27,538 nt of DNA, from positions 1-27,538 of IMG/VR virus record IMGVR_UViG_3300046001_003510; one strand, given 5' to 3'. Source of the stretch: a virus. Shown in pieces: positions 7,978-17,058 of this stretch. The position numbers were made by a program, and so were the translations under genes. A model generated the notes under the pieces. That model was not told the DNA's origin and ran no database searches. It was given only the letters and a program-made list of their open reading frames with translations. Positions within the stretch are counted from its first letter, which is position 1. Every line of letters starts with the position of its first letter.

Positions 7978-8397
7978 TTATTTATCAGTTTCATACGTAG
8001 CTGCAAGCCTGAATAAGTCATCAAGCTGCTCATCTGTTTTATTTAACACCTGCCCAAGCACTGCAACTAATGGGTGTGCACGCTTAACAGTACCAGCACG
8101 TGTCCAGATGATTCTAGCTTGATCACCTTCTGTGCCCTGTAAGTTAGCAATGAAGTTATCTGCGTACTTAAGTGAGCCTTCATTGTACAGAGCCAGCGAT
8201 GCCTGTAACATTGTAACTGACTCAGGCACAGGAGGCTTAACTACTGGCATAGTTACTTCTGAGTCATCCAAGGAGACCATATAAGTTTCACCAATTACTG
8301 TGAATGGTAACAGTGCATCGTCACACATTAGTCCTAGAGGTAAAGTTACTACAGACTTATAAGGTCCAAAGGTATTGTTAGGTGTTATGACTATCAT
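7978..8397 (-). CDS. Tail-fibre companion protein (assembly-like C-terminal domain)
   Basis: I choose ATG 8397 (139 aa) because it overlaps the stop of the 759-aa fibre gene (ATGA) and has GGAG eight bases upstream; a GTG three codons earlier is less likely. The C-terminal half (about residues 60-139) has VTMLQASLALYNEGSLKYAD, then a DQARIIWTRAGTVKRAHPLV stretch and LNKTDEQLDDLFRLAATY. From memory, this arrangement is widespread in short proteins encoded just after phage tail fibres, often annotated as fibre assembly or tail proteins. The N-terminal half is a beta-rich segment (MIVITPNNTFGPYKSVVTLP). Coupling to the fibre gene supports joint function. Confidence 0.7.
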   Translation of the reverse strand: MIVITPNNTFGPYKSVVTLPLGLMCDDALLPFTVIGETYMVSLDDSEVTMPVVKPPVPESVTMLQASLALYNEGSLKYADNFIANLQGTEGDQARIIWTRAGTVKRAHPLVAVLGQVLNKTDEQLDDLFRLAATYETDK

Positions 8398-10673
8398 GCT
8401 ACACACTCCACTTTAGTAATAGTTCCAGATGATGAATTGTTTTGCCACACTTGTGAGGTTGTTATTCCAGACCAGCAAGTAGCAGCTGTTTGTACGTCAT
8501 CATATGTGATAGACATTCTAGCTGATACAATAGGGAATCCGTTACTAGCACCTAACATAAAGTACTTAGTATTGGATTCCACAGTTACTTGGTGGCTATA
8601 ACTTGTGTTAGCTACCCTTGTTGGACTAACTCTACCGTACGCATTAGAGCCTAGCATGAACACTGTGGAGGTATTAGCTACAGCTGCCACAGCCATTAGG
8701 GATCTAAGTAACACTGGAGTAGCTGTTGTGCAATCAATTGTATAGTACCCATAAAGAGCACCAACATTGGTCTGTGCAACACAGTGGGCATAGTTACCTA
8801 CAACATTCAGACAAGTACGAGTAGCTCCAAGTACACTACCCACAGAAATAGCAGAACTAACAGAGCAGGTACCAGCTGAGTCAGTAATAATTCTTGTGTT
8901 GTTAGAGGCACCTTGGGTAAGTACCAATATCTTAGTAGCACTGATAACTATAGCATCCATCAGTGCATCATTGGCGGTAGCTCTAACCACTGAGTTTATG
9001 GTGGCTGTTGTGCCAGAAAGGTTCACAATTGCATCGTAGTTAGTAGCAGTGCCATTCATGCTAAATGACATATACCAGCGACCACTTCCAAGAAGTATTA
9101 ACTTCTGGATTACTGAGCCATTTGATGCACCTGTAATAAACTGAGCTAGTGTGCCTGCTGTAAGTGTAGAACCTGACACAGTATATGGAGTTACATACAC
9201 GTAGCCAGTACCTGCTACTGTAGTATCTGAAGTGCTTGCTGCAATTATCACTGAACCTGTGCCACTGTAACCTATATAGACAGAGTCACTGTTACCAATG
9301 GTATCAACACTGGAAGTTCTAACTGCTGCTCCGATAGTAACTGTGGTGCCACTAACAGTCATTGCTCGCAGTTCCCAGAAGCCACCTGTAACTCCATAAC
9401 CAATAATAAAGGAAGTACCTACTGTTATAAGTGGTGCAGGGCTACTAACTTGGTTAGTTACTATCAGTGTAGCAGCCAGTGTAGCTGTGGCAGCTGTGTT
9501 AACTGTAATGGTGTTGCCACTCAAAGAGAGTACTACAGCTTCAAAGGCAGTGCTTGTGTTAGAGCAGCTAGCTACAAGAACCCTATCAGTAGTCACAAGT
9601 GTAGCTCTTAACATTGGGCTACCAACAGCACGAATCAATACTACTGTGCCAAAGGTATTAGTAACACGATTGTATATGACCCCATAACCATTGGAGGATA
9701 TCAGCAGTTCCCTGTTAGCACCTACATCAATACACACTTGCACACCATTGGAGCCAAAGTTAGTATTAGCCAGAGATGCTGTACCTGCAATCAGAGTGTT
9801 ATCTCCAATGCTCCAGGTACCAGCAGCACTTGCAACTACAAGACCTATTTCACATGTAGTGTACGCAGCTACAAAGCCTATAATATTACCAATGGAATTC
9901 ACTAACTTTACAGGATATCCACCTGCGTTAGTTACTTGGTATAGTGAACTTCTTGGTGACATACTTGATGCATTAGGCAATGTTACAGACTGCCCATATC
10001 CTGTGGAAGTTACCTCCAGCAATGTTGGGGTAGTTGTGAGAGTATAACTTGCAGCTGTTTGCACTGCATTGGTAATAACTCCATCTACCCCACCCACACC
10101 ACTTAACAACACATTCCAACTAGCAAAAGTACCAGATCCACCGATGACTCTAACATCTACAGTGAGTGTAGTGCTGGTGTAACTAACAACAGGACCACTC
10201 ATGTAATCAGTGGAATCCGCGGTAGCTGCTATTATTACCCAGTGCCCAGCTTCAAATAACTTATCAGCTTGAATAGTAAATACTTTAGTTCCTGTACCTA
10301 CAGTAGTGCTGGTGAGAGAGGAAGCAATAAATCCTGCAGCACTGTTAGCGTAGCCAGCAGCTAGAGCAGCAGACATCTCAGCAGACTGGGCAGCAGTACC
10401 ACCAATAAAGCCACGGATAACTACTACATCTCCAAGATCTGCAGGAGTTACTAGTGTTACTGTAGAGTTGGAAGTCTCAGTGAAGTCCACTCCAATAAAT
10501 TGTGAGACACCATTGATCTCTACAATTAGAGAGCCTGAACCTACTTGGTAAGAAAATGCAGATAAGTTAAATACAGTCTGCGCTGCTGTAGCTACAAAGC
10601 GTTGTGCCTTGTATGTGTTATCAGCATTGGCGGTAGACGCTATTGTTACACCTGCTTGCCAGATTGAAGTCAT
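8394..10673 (-). CDS. Large tail fibre / receptor-binding protein
   Basis: This 759-aa protein has an N-terminal adaptor-like domain with YKAQRFVATAAQTVFNLSAF (about residues 21-40), followed by SLIVEINGVSQFIGVDFTET. That pattern is common at the base of phage tail fibres. The remainder (about 100-759) is Ser/Thr/Gly/Val-rich beta structure with no obvious catalytic motif, ending in GTITKVECVA. From about residue 300 there are propeller-like repeats, for example GTSFIIGYGVTGGFWELRAM and ATKILVLTQGASNNTRI. The gene is followed by an overlapping small companion and then a beta-helix protein, so this phage appears to carry two host-recognition proteins. The start is supported by TAGGGGAATA two bases before the ATG. 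Confidence 0.78.
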   Translation of the reverse strand: MTSIWQAGVTIASTANADNTYKAQRFVATAAQTVFNLSAFSYQVGSGSLIVEINGVSQFIGVDFTETSNSTVTLVTPADLGDVVVIRGFIGGTAAQSAEMSAALAAGYANSAAGFIASSLTSTTVGTGTKVFTIQADKLFEAGHWVIIAATADSTDYMSGPVVSYTSTTLTVDVRVIGGSGTFASWNVLLSGVGGVDGVITNAVQTAASYTLTTTPTLLEVTSTGYGQSVTLPNASSMSPRSSLYQVTNAGGYPVKLVNSIGNIIGFVAAYTTCEIGLVVASAAGTWSIGDNTLIAGTASLANTNFGSNGVQVCIDVGANRELLISSNGYGVIYNRVTNTFGTVVLIRAVGSPMLRATLVTTDRVLVASCSNTSTAFEAVVLSLSGNTITVNTAATATLAATLIVTNQVSSPAPLITVGTSFIIGYGVTGGFWELRAMTVSGTTVTIGAAVRTSSVDTIGNSDSVYIGYSGTGSVIIAASTSDTTVAGTGYVYVTPYTVSGSTLTAGTLAQFITGASNGSVIQKLILLGSGRWYMSFSMNGTATNYDAIVNLSGTTATINSVVRATANDALMDAIVISATKILVLTQGASNNTRIITDSAGTCSVSSAISVGSVLGATRTCLNVVGNYAHCVAQTNVGALYGYYTIDCTTATPVLLRSLMAVAAVANTSTVFMLGSNAYGRVSPTRVANTSYSHQVTVESNTKYFMLGASNGFPIVSARMSITYDDVQTAATCWSGITTSQVWQNNSSSGTITKVECVA

Positions 10674-10674
10674 A

Positions 10675-11289
10675 CTATTCCCCTACACCTGTAATGTTAC
10701 TAGTTAATATTGCTTGCAACTCATTCATAGCAAGACTGTTGTTGAATTGTGCGCCTGCATTGTCTCGTAATACCCCACCTTGTACAATTGCCGCAGCTGC
10801 ATAGATAATAGCATCTGGGAACTCATCAGCTATCCAACTGCTGTAAGTCTCAGGAGTACCAACTTCTGGATTCTGGTAGATACCGATGTTGCAATACTGG
10901 ATTGCTGTGGAGGATCTTAAGTTAATAGATGATCCAGCAATGTAAGCAACATCATTGCGTGTTTGTTGGTAGCTATCAAGTACCTGCTCAGGTGTAATTA
11001 TAGTAAAGAATGGACCCATACCATACTCAGGATATGCAGCTTCTGTTGGGTCAAACTTACGTACAACCTTTAATGCACGATAGCGAGGGAACAGAGTTCT
11101 ATATTCAATGCTTTGCAAATAATCTGAAGTTGTAAATTGGAGTGCTACTTCCAACAAATCTTTTGCAAAGAAGTCCTTACGATGCATCTGTAAAGTGGCA
11201 GACTTCACTGCACTCGTAGTTTGAGCGATAAGCTCTCTATGGTTAGTTATAGAGTACACACCTTCTAATAGTGTAGCGAAGTCTGTCAT
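10675..11289 (-). CDS. Putative head-tail adaptor protein
   Basis: This 204-aa protein begins MTDFATLLEGVYSITNHREL, followed by LIAQTTSAVKSATLQMHRKD and FFAKDLLEVALQF. These are amphipathic helices and a segment I have seen in podovirus proteins encoded between capsid and tail genes. The middle part (about 60-150) is mixed alpha/beta with many aromatic residues, and the C-terminus (about 165-200) is helical. Size and position (after the capsid, before the fibres) fit a connector or adaptor ring protein such as P22 gp4 or T7 gp11, but no diagnostic motif proves this. The Shine-Dalgarno site is weak (AAAGAAAA before ATG 11289). Confidence 0.6.
   Translation of the reverse strand: MTDFATLLEGVYSITNHRELIAQTTSAVKSATLQMHRKDFFAKDLLEVALQFTTSDYLQSIEYRTLFPRYRALKVVRKFDPTEAAYPEYGMGPFFTIITPEQVLDSYQQTRNDVAYIAGSSINLRSSTAIQYCNIGIYQNPEVGTPETYSSWIADEFPDAIIYAAAAIVQGGVLRDNAGAQFNNSLAMNELQAILTSNITGVGE
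10676..10685 (-). promoter_or_regulatory. Ribosome-binding block TAGGGGAATA before the tail-fibre gene
   Basis: TAGGGGAATA precedes ATG 10673 by two bases. The stop codon of the upstream 204-aa gene is formed by the end of the block plus one base, which links termination and restart. Confidence 0.6.
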
Positions 11290-11325
11290 GATTTTCTTTC
11301 TGTTGATGTTAATTACTACTAGGTA

Positions 11326-11796
11326 TTACTTAGCTTTTGGACCTGCAACAATCTTAGTTGCTGCTGGAGCTGTAGGTAACACTGATGCTGTCGGTGCTGG
11401 TGCCACAGGAATATCACCACTGTTACTACCAGCCATACCATCGGATACAGTTGTAGAGTTAGCGATACCTTCTAACTTACCTGAGAAGATGGAACTGCCA
11501 CGATCATTTGTTTTGTCCAATGCAGCAGCTTGATTAGCTAAGTATTCTTCAATAGCTTTAGCCTTGAGTTCTGCCAGTGGATCAACATACTTGGTATCTA
11601 CAGTAACACGATCTGGGTTAACATAGATATGTGGATGACCTGCTGCAACTTCTGCATTGAGTTCATCAATTTCTGCTTGGATGTTAGTTAAGAACTCACC
11701 ATTAAGAAAATGGAAGTCTTTACCTTTAGCAGATGTAAAGCGTGAATAGCCAAGAGAATTCTGAAACGCGTGAAATACTGTTGGTGATGTTGACAT
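11326..11796 (-). CDS. Conserved head-region protein, function unknown
   Basis: This 156-aa protein has an N-terminal part (about 1-60) containing GKDFHFLNGEFLTNIQAEID and LNAEVAAGHPHIYVNP. A helical, Ala/Glu-rich segment (about 70-95) follows, and the tail is low-complexity Pro/Ala/Thr (about 125-156) ending in AGPKAK. The 'kG-xx-xFxnGxf-T-xxxxEixxL' start is familiar from small proteins encoded after podovirus capsid genes, but I know no assigned function. GGAG seven bases before ATG 11796 gives a good start. It lies 90 bases after the capsid gene, across a hairpin-forming spacer, so its expression may be set separately from the capsid. Confidence 0.65.
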   Translation of the reverse strand: MSTSPTVFHAFQNSLGYSRFTSAKGKDFHFLNGEFLTNIQAEIDELNAEVAAGHPHIYVNPDRVTVDTKYVDPLAELKAKAIEEYLANQAAALDKTNDRGSSIFSGKLEGIANSTTVSDGMAGSNSGDIPVAPAPTASVLPTAPAATKIVAGPKAK

Positions 11797-11844
11797 GATA
11801 ACTCCGTAATTTGATTGATACTACTGGAAATAACTAGGGGGAAT

Positions 11845-11869
11845 GGCAGTTTGAGAACTCTGCCAAACT
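11845..11869 (-). promoter_or_regulatory. Two mutually exclusive hairpins between capsid and 156-aa gene
   Basis: In the transcript direction the spacer can form AGTTTG/CAAACT (outer arms 11864-11869 and 11848-11853) or GGCAG/CTGCC (11860-11864 and 11845-11849), which share bases. No uridine run follows, so this is not an ordinary intrinsic terminator. It could be a partial terminator, an RNase processing site or an mRNA-stabilising stem below the abundant capsid message. The stems are seen directly; the function is inferred. Confidence 0.45.
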
Positions 11870-11886
11870 AGATACACCAGTAAGTA

Positions 11887-13107
11887 TTAACCTACTGCGG
11901 CAGCTGTCAAGTTATAGACAATTGCATTTGCTGGTGGGTTCTTAACTACGCAAGTCATTTCAGTAGTTAATGTGCCACCGACTGCATCAATACCATTGTC
12001 GCTAACATCACCTTGCTCTTGGTTGAATTCCTTGCTTTGTGTCTTACGATCACCAAGGTAAGCTGTACGGAAGGTAGTCAAATCAACTACTACTGCCATC
12101 TTAGCCCAAGAAGTGTTAGAGTTAAACAATGGATGCTCGATAACACGGAAGCTACCACGTGATGTTTTAAAGCTAGAGAATTGCAGACCCCAGCTAGTTT
12201 GACCATCAGCAATGAAGTAAGTACCATTCAAGCGACCGATGTTGTTAAGTACTCGCTTAGCTGCACCCCCTACGAACATAACACGCTCGTTAGCAACTTT
12301 AGGATCAGTAGCCTGATTAAAGACTGGATCCAAGAAGCCTTCTAACTGTGTGTAGTTAGTAGTACTGCCAGCAGTGTTAACGTTAGGAGTAACGTAGAGA
12401 CTTGGGTAGTAAGAGAGATTACCAACAATGTTAATCAAGCCATCCATAGTACGGAAAGGTTGACCATTGCGAGTACCTTGTGACTTCTGACCGAAGAACA
12501 GAGCTTTCTCAATATCTGCCGCATGGAAGCTAGCACAGTCTTGACGTGACTCTTGTACATTGGTATCACCAGCAATCATCATAGTTGCACGGATTGTATC
12601 AGAGATAGCCCAAGTGTTACGGAAGATCTGGGTTAAGTTAGTTACACGCACAGGGTTGATGATCAGTGAGTTAGGACGCAAAGATGATTCTTCGTATGCG
12701 TTACCCACTTGGTAAGCAGCAACTGCAGACAAAGCAGCTTGAGCACTGACAGAGCCAACAGCACGAGTTACAGAAATCTGAACAGCTGAGATAACTGCAT
12801 TGATGATGATGTTTTCTTTAGTGCTGTCGATCTGCAAGATCATACCAGGCAACAAGTTAGCAGTAGATACTACTGGCAATGTTGTGTCGCCAGCTGCAAT
12901 GTTAGCTGACAGTACAAACTGTGGAAACAACATAGTTTTAGTGAAGAAGCCATGCTCAGTTGCAACAGCTGTTTCGCTAGTTAACATGGAAGTCATACCG
13001 AACAATGGAGCTGAGCCATTTGGCATGAGACGAGTAATCATACCAGCAAAACTCTTGGCGGCTAAGTCTTGGGTAAGATTGGTAGTATTAAAGGTACCTG
13101 CACTCAT
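11887..13107 (-). CDS. Major capsid protein
   Basis: This 406-aa protein follows scaffold and decoration-like genes and has the usual length and layout of an HK97-fold capsid protein of podoviruses. The N-arm (1-60) is followed by a beta-rich insertion at about 67-135 (ANIAAGDTTLPVVSTANLLP, with TRAVGS near its end). The core includes FRNTWAISDTIRATMM, EKALFFGQKSQGTRNGQP, ERVMFVGGAAKRVLNNIGR and a C-terminal GTLTTEMTCVVKNPPANAI. The C-terminal segment reminds me of the SU10-like/DUF5309 capsid family; this is memory, not a search. The arginine codons I read are CGT or CGC, consistent with very high expression. AAGGA nine bases before ATG 13107 supports the start. A 68-bp spacer separates it from the gene upstream. 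Confidence 0.85.
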   Translation of the reverse strand: MSAGTFNTTNLTQDLAAKSFAGMITRLMPNGSAPLFGMTSMLTSETAVATEHGFFTKTMLFPQFVLSANIAAGDTTLPVVSTANLLPGMILQIDSTKENIIINAVISAVQISVTRAVGSVSAQAALSAVAAYQVGNAYEESSLRPNSLIINPVRVTNLTQIFRNTWAISDTIRATMMIAGDTNVQESRQDCASFHAADIEKALFFGQKSQGTRNGQPFRTMDGLINIVGNLSYYPSLYVTPNVNTAGSTTNYTQLEGFLDPVFNQATDPKVANERVMFVGGAAKRVLNNIGRLNGTYFIADGQTSWGLQFSSFKTSRGSFRVIEHPLFNSNTSWAKMAVVVDLTTFRTAYLGDRKTQSKEFNQEQGDVSDNGIDAVGGTLTTEMTCVVKNPPANAIVYNLTAAAVG

Positions 13108-13175
13108 GATTATATTCCTTAGAAAAAATGAGATTTAAATTAAGATGCTTGGAACTGTTGGTGGTTAGATCAATA

Positions 13176-13829
13176 TTAGATCAGTGTTTGACCAATACCT
13201 TCAACCAGCACTGTTGGAGAGAAGCTGATAGCAACATTGGTAGATGTGGCATTAGCATTACCAGACATTGTTACGCCTGTACCTGGTTGAACACTGATGA
13301 TTGTTGTACCTTGCAAGCCATTGACCGCATTGGTTACAACCATACCTACACTTAACAAGGAAGTTTCTTCCAGTGTCATTCCAGTAATAACAGCAGAGGC
13401 ATTTGTTGTGTTGGCAGTGATGTTCTGTGCTGGTGTGCCATTAGTAATGGTTACCAACATTTCCTTACCAGAGGAAGCTGCAATAGCGCCACGAGTTACA
13501 GTCACACCAGTATTGGCAGTAGCTGCAATTGTAGTTGCATTGGCAGTTGTAACAATCCACTGGCAACGGAAGCTAGTACCAGCTTGGATACCGATATTAC
13601 CAATACCAGAGCCTAACGCAGCTACAATATTAGCAGCAGTGTCGATAGTATCAGTTGCAGGAGCAGCAGGGCTACGCAGGATAAAACCTGCAGCCAGCAT
13701 TGCACCAGTTACAGTAATTGCAGTAGTAGCGATAGTTGCAGGAATTGCTTGAGCTGTAGAGTAAGTGTCACCCTGAGCTATTTGACGCTGAAATGCGCCG
13801 TCGTAAATTACAGGCTTAGTGAGTGCCAT
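13176..13829 (-). CDS. Putative capsid decoration protein
   Basis: I use ATG 13829 (217 aa, MALTKPVIYDGAFQRQIAQG) because GGAAA lies just upstream; the longer frame begins at TTG. The protein is a Thr/Ala/Ile/Gly-rich beta structure. The segment AAGFILRSPAAPATDTIDTA (about 44-63), then GTSFRCQWIVTTANATTI, and VTVTRGAIAASSGKEMLVTI further on are typical of proteins that bind the outer surface of phage heads or carry a fibre-like jelly-roll. The place immediately upstream of the major capsid gene supports an abundant head component. No catalytic motif is seen. A tail or head-fibre role is an alternative. Confidence 0.6.
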   Translation of the reverse strand: MALTKPVIYDGAFQRQIAQGDTYSTAQAIPATIATTAITVTGAMLAAGFILRSPAAPATDTIDTAANIVAALGSGIGNIGIQAGTSFRCQWIVTTANATTIAATANTGVTVTRGAIAASSGKEMLVTITNGTPAQNITANTTNASAVITGMTLEETSLLSVGMVVTNAVNGLQGTTIISVQPGTGVTMSGNANATSTNVAISFSPTVLVEGIGQTLI

Positions 13830-13875
13830 GATATTTCCAATCAAATAAAGAGTTAGATTACGGAAGCCACAACTG

Positions 13876-14625
13876 TTAGGAATTTAAAAAGCGAGACCAG
13901 TCAGTTAAGTTAGCTTCTTGTTTTTTACTGCTAGCTTGTGCCTTAGGTTGGTTAACAGCATTAGCCATACTTTCAATATAATTGATAGCCATTGACTGTA
14001 ACTCAGTAGCAGAAGCATTCGGGTATTTAACTTGAAACTGGTTTCTAGCAGCATCAAGCAAGGGTGCGTAAGTTGGGTTGGAAAATACAGGGTTGACTTC
14101 ACGGAGACCGTTCTTAACTTGCATGTCACGGAATCGAATATCTAAGCTATCATTTTGTGCAAAGTTCTTCTTCTCCAATGCACCTTCAATTAGCTTAGTT
14201 GTAGCCATTACAGATTGTGCGTAACCAGCTTGTGTTGCTGCGTTAATCATATCTTGCATGGCATTAATAGCTTCTTGTCCTCCAGCATTGATGGCAGCCA
14301 TTTGTTCTGGAGTTACATTTTGCTTAAAGTTCTGCTGGCGTGCAGTCTCTAATAACTTCTCATGTGAGACATTAAATAGTGGCTGCCCTGTACCTGAAGG
14401 ACTAATGTTGCTAGTGTCCCATAAGTCCGCGAATTGATTTTCTGAGGATGCAGGATTTGATGCAGCTGTTGGACTACTAGCAGGAATAGTTCCATTAGCA
14501 GCTGTTGCAGAGTTTGTTAGTGACGCCATTGAAGCAGCTGCATTCTCTGGGATATTTCCAGGAGTTGGAGCTTGTGGACGTTGTGCGACTGGTGCATTAC
14601 CAAAGAGTGTGTGCATTACTGACAT
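13876..14625 (-). CDS. Putative scaffolding protein
   Basis: This 249-aa protein is polar and largely disordered or helical. Residues 10-75 are Pro/Ala/Ser/Thr/Asn-rich. A helical region follows with TARQQNFKQNVTPEQMAAIN (about 91-110) and AINAMQDMINAATQAGYAQS. The tail is basic and polar, with PKAQASSKKQ before a short NLTDWSRFLNS end. There are no cysteines or membrane segments. Location between portal and capsid genes, composition and length match scaffolds of podoviruses, which guide procapsid assembly and bind capsid protein through a charged C-terminus. This identification rests on synteny and composition. CGGAG eight bases before ATG 14625 defines the start. Confidence 0.65.
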   Translation of the reverse strand: MSVMHTLFGNAPVAQRPQAPTPGNIPENAAASMASLTNSATAANGTIPASSPTAASNPASSENQFADLWDTSNISPSGTGQPLFNVSHEKLLETARQQNFKQNVTPEQMAAINAGGQEAINAMQDMINAATQAGYAQSVMATTKLIEGALEKKNFAQNDSLDIRFRDMQVKNGLREVNPVFSNPTYAPLLDAARNQFQVKYPNASATELQSMAINYIESMANAVNQPKAQASSKKQEANLTDWSRFLNS

Positions 14626-14695
14626 GATGATTCTCCGAGTTTAAGTTAAGATACTACAGTGGGATACTACTAGGTGGGTACTACGGTTGTGGGTA

Positions 14696-15028
14696 CTAAG
14701 TAAAGATGCTACCAACAGTACGAGTAACTACTGTACCATTGTCTTGTTCAGCAATACTGGCTGCGCTATCTAAATGTTCTTTAGTTACTTGATCATTCAT
14801 AGCTAACAGCCATTCAATGAAATCTATCTTACCGCGATAGTAAGCTTCTGCTTGTACAAATGCAGGGATGTTGTTAGGATCAACTACTAGTGCTAACTTG
14901 GACTCAGCAGCAATAGATAGCTCATTGCGAACTACCATCACATTAGCAGGTGATAGCATGTAACCAGCTGTGAGTTCTTCTTCACTTAACTGGTAGGAAG
15001 TAAACTTATTAGGTACTTGGCTTGACAT
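14696..15028 (-). CDS. Conserved small protein between portal and scaffold genes
   Basis: This 110-aa, acidic, largely helical protein contains YQLSEEELTAGYMLSPANVM (about 12-31), VVRNELSIAAESKLALVVDP (about 32-51) and AFVQAEAYYRGKIDFIEWLL (about 56-75). Small proteins of this type, starting with a 'LxxeElxxG' element, often sit after the portal gene in podoviruses, but no function is known to me. It starts two bases after the portal stop, with AAGGA inside the end of the portal gene, so the two are coupled. A head-assembly cofactor is a reasonable inference only. Confidence 0.65.
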   Translation of the reverse strand: MSSQVPNKFTSYQLSEEELTAGYMLSPANVMVVRNELSIAAESKLALVVDPNNIPAFVQAEAYYRGKIDFIEWLLAMNDQVTKEHLDSAASIAEQDNGTVVTRTVGSIFT

Positions 15029-15030
15029 GA

Positions 15031-17058
15031 TTATCCTTGTAATACTCGTGATTGGGTTGAGTTAGATTGCTGCTGTGTTGCTGCTGCTTGCTCACTTGCT
15101 AGTGTTCCTGGAACATAACCATACTGTTGAGGCACTGGCATTGGAGGATATTGCTCAGGCTTAATTTGTGGGTTATCTTTAACCAGCTGCATTACAACTT
15201 GCTGCCACTGTCCAACAGCAGACTCATATGCAACTTGTGGCTGAGACTTCTCAAACTCTTTAAGCTCTGCACCTTGTGTTTTCATCAGATAAGAGAACAG
15301 CTGTGGAATATTGTAACCAGCACCAATAGCTTGTGACTGTCCAATAGTCTGCATAGCTACCATCATAATATCACTGTTGATCAGCTTATCTGCAGGAGTT
15401 AAACCATCTGATACTTTAAAAGCCATAACAGCTTTACGGAGTTCGATAGGATCAATCTCTACTTGCTTGTTAGTAGCTGGAGAGAAGTAACTTACACCAC
15501 CTTGGTATTGAAGAATATTAGTCTTAATAATTTCCTTCAGTGGAGTAAACAACTGTGCTTCCAGTAACATACTAGTCATCTGATCTCTGCCATTTGCATT
15601 GGACATTACAGAGTCAAACTCTGATTGTGTCTTATTACCTTTAACAAACTGACCTTGCTTAGCTGGATTAGAGCCACTGATCTGATTAGCGTACTGGTTA
15701 AGGAAACCAATCTTCTGCATAACAAACTGTGATTGATCATCACGGAATGGAATAGGATAGTAGGCTTCAGATAGTGGCTTACCATAAGCAGCTGGTCTTA
15801 CTGGTATCTTAGCAGATGGATTGGCACTGTTAATATTAGCTTCTGTAACTCTAGAAGGATCATACAAGCCACGATCAGCAATAGCTCTGCGAGATGCTGC
15901 AATCATACTGTTAACTAATGCGCTGTTAACTTGCTGGATTGGCGCCACATTAGTAGCAAGTGATTTGGTCTGATAAGTTAAACCATCTTCACTAGGCTGA
16001 GAGAATAACACAGGAATATAGCCATGTGCATTAGTGAGGCGCTCAGCATAGATAAGTACTTGGTGGTTAACAATGATAAACTTCCACACTTGTGGAGTGT
16101 TAGCAGATGGCACTTTAAGACCAAAGTCAGAAGGTAAGATACGACCATATAAAGTAGTAACTTCATACAGATTCTTGTACTCAATACCTCCATTGCGCTC
16201 ACCATCTAATCCAGCCCATGCAAGCCAGTTAGTACCAGAGCGAATATCTTTATTAAGTAATGCGCTTGGGTTAATGTTTGGAACATAGAAAGATTCAATG
16301 CCCATACCACCAACAGTTGTAGCTCCCATGCCACTAGCAAATGCATCCGGAATGTTAGCTACCATCTTATCAGGCAAGTTAGCTAGGAACTGCTTAAGAG
16401 CAATTCTAGACATAAGTTCTGTCTTACCTGCGTACTCACCATGTGAGTGGATCATACTAGGTGGAACTCTTGTATCAAAGAAAGTGTTATATAGATCCCA
16501 GCGCTTGAGACAGTTACCTTCCCAGATAACTTCTTTAGGCTTACCTTGCATACCATTAGCGAAAGTAATATCAGAATCCAGTGCTGCTGTAACTTTACGA
16601 TCCCATGTAACTTCCAGTGCGGATAAGTTATACTTAAATCCATCACGGAATACCATCATAAGTTCTCTAGTCCAGCCACCACGGATACTATTCTCTTCAA
16701 CTACAGTTTCCATTTGCTTAGCTTGATCAGCCCACATAGGAGCTGCAACTACGCCAAACAATGGAGTACCTTGTAGGAATACAGAAGACTGGTAAACTAC
16801 AGCAGCTTCCACCTGTGGCATAACTACAGGGATAGTGAAGTTTTGGTATCTTGTAGGATCACCAGAGCGATTAACCAATTTGGCTCGCTGATTCTCCTTA
16901 GTTATATCCTGCTCACGCATATACATTAGATCAACTTCACGCATCTGCTCTCTTAAGTTCCATTGCTGGTTTAAGAGATTATAGCACTGGCGATGGAACT
17001 GGATAATACCTTCTTGTGATTTCTTTGGTATTATCATTGGGGTGGCTGCTTGTACCAT
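15031..17058 (-). CDS. Portal protein
   Basis: This 675-aa protein follows the large terminase and a small gene, as portal genes usually do. The N-terminal region has LLNQQWNLREQMREVDLMYM (about 28-47), the helix with 'R-x-x-xE-x-D-x-xY' that begins many podovirus portals. It is followed by PVVMPQVEAAVVYQSSVFLQ (about 76-95). The middle contains QVNSALVNSMIAASRRAIAD (about 379-398). The C-terminal about 100 residues are Gln/Pro-rich (ASEQAAATQQQSNSTQSR near the end), consistent with a flexible or barrel end. It would form the dodecameric DNA channel at one capsid vertex and dock the terminase. The Shine-Dalgarno site is weak (GAAAGA before ATG 17058). Length fits large podovirus portals. Confidence 0.8.
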   Translation of the reverse strand: MVQAATPMIIPKKSQEGIIQFHRQCYNLLNQQWNLREQMREVDLMYMREQDITKENQRAKLVNRSGDPTRYQNFTIPVVMPQVEAAVVYQSSVFLQGTPLFGVVAAPMWADQAKQMETVVEENSIRGGWTRELMMVFRDGFKYNLSALEVTWDRKVTAALDSDITFANGMQGKPKEVIWEGNCLKRWDLYNTFFDTRVPPSMIHSHGEYAGKTELMSRIALKQFLANLPDKMVANIPDAFASGMGATTVGGMGIESFYVPNINPSALLNKDIRSGTNWLAWAGLDGERNGGIEYKNLYEVTTLYGRILPSDFGLKVPSANTPQVWKFIIVNHQVLIYAERLTNAHGYIPVLFSQPSEDGLTYQTKSLATNVAPIQQVNSALVNSMIAASRRAIADRGLYDPSRVTEANINSANPSAKIPVRPAAYGKPLSEAYYPIPFRDDQSQFVMQKIGFLNQYANQISGSNPAKQGQFVKGNKTQSEFDSVMSNANGRDQMTSMLLEAQLFTPLKEIIKTNILQYQGGVSYFSPATNKQVEIDPIELRKAVMAFKVSDGLTPADKLINSDIMMVAMQTIGQSQAIGAGYNIPQLFSYLMKTQGAELKEFEKSQPQVAYESAVGQWQQVVMQLVKDNPQIKPEQYPPMPVPQQYGYVPGTLASEQAAATQQQSNSTQSRVLQG

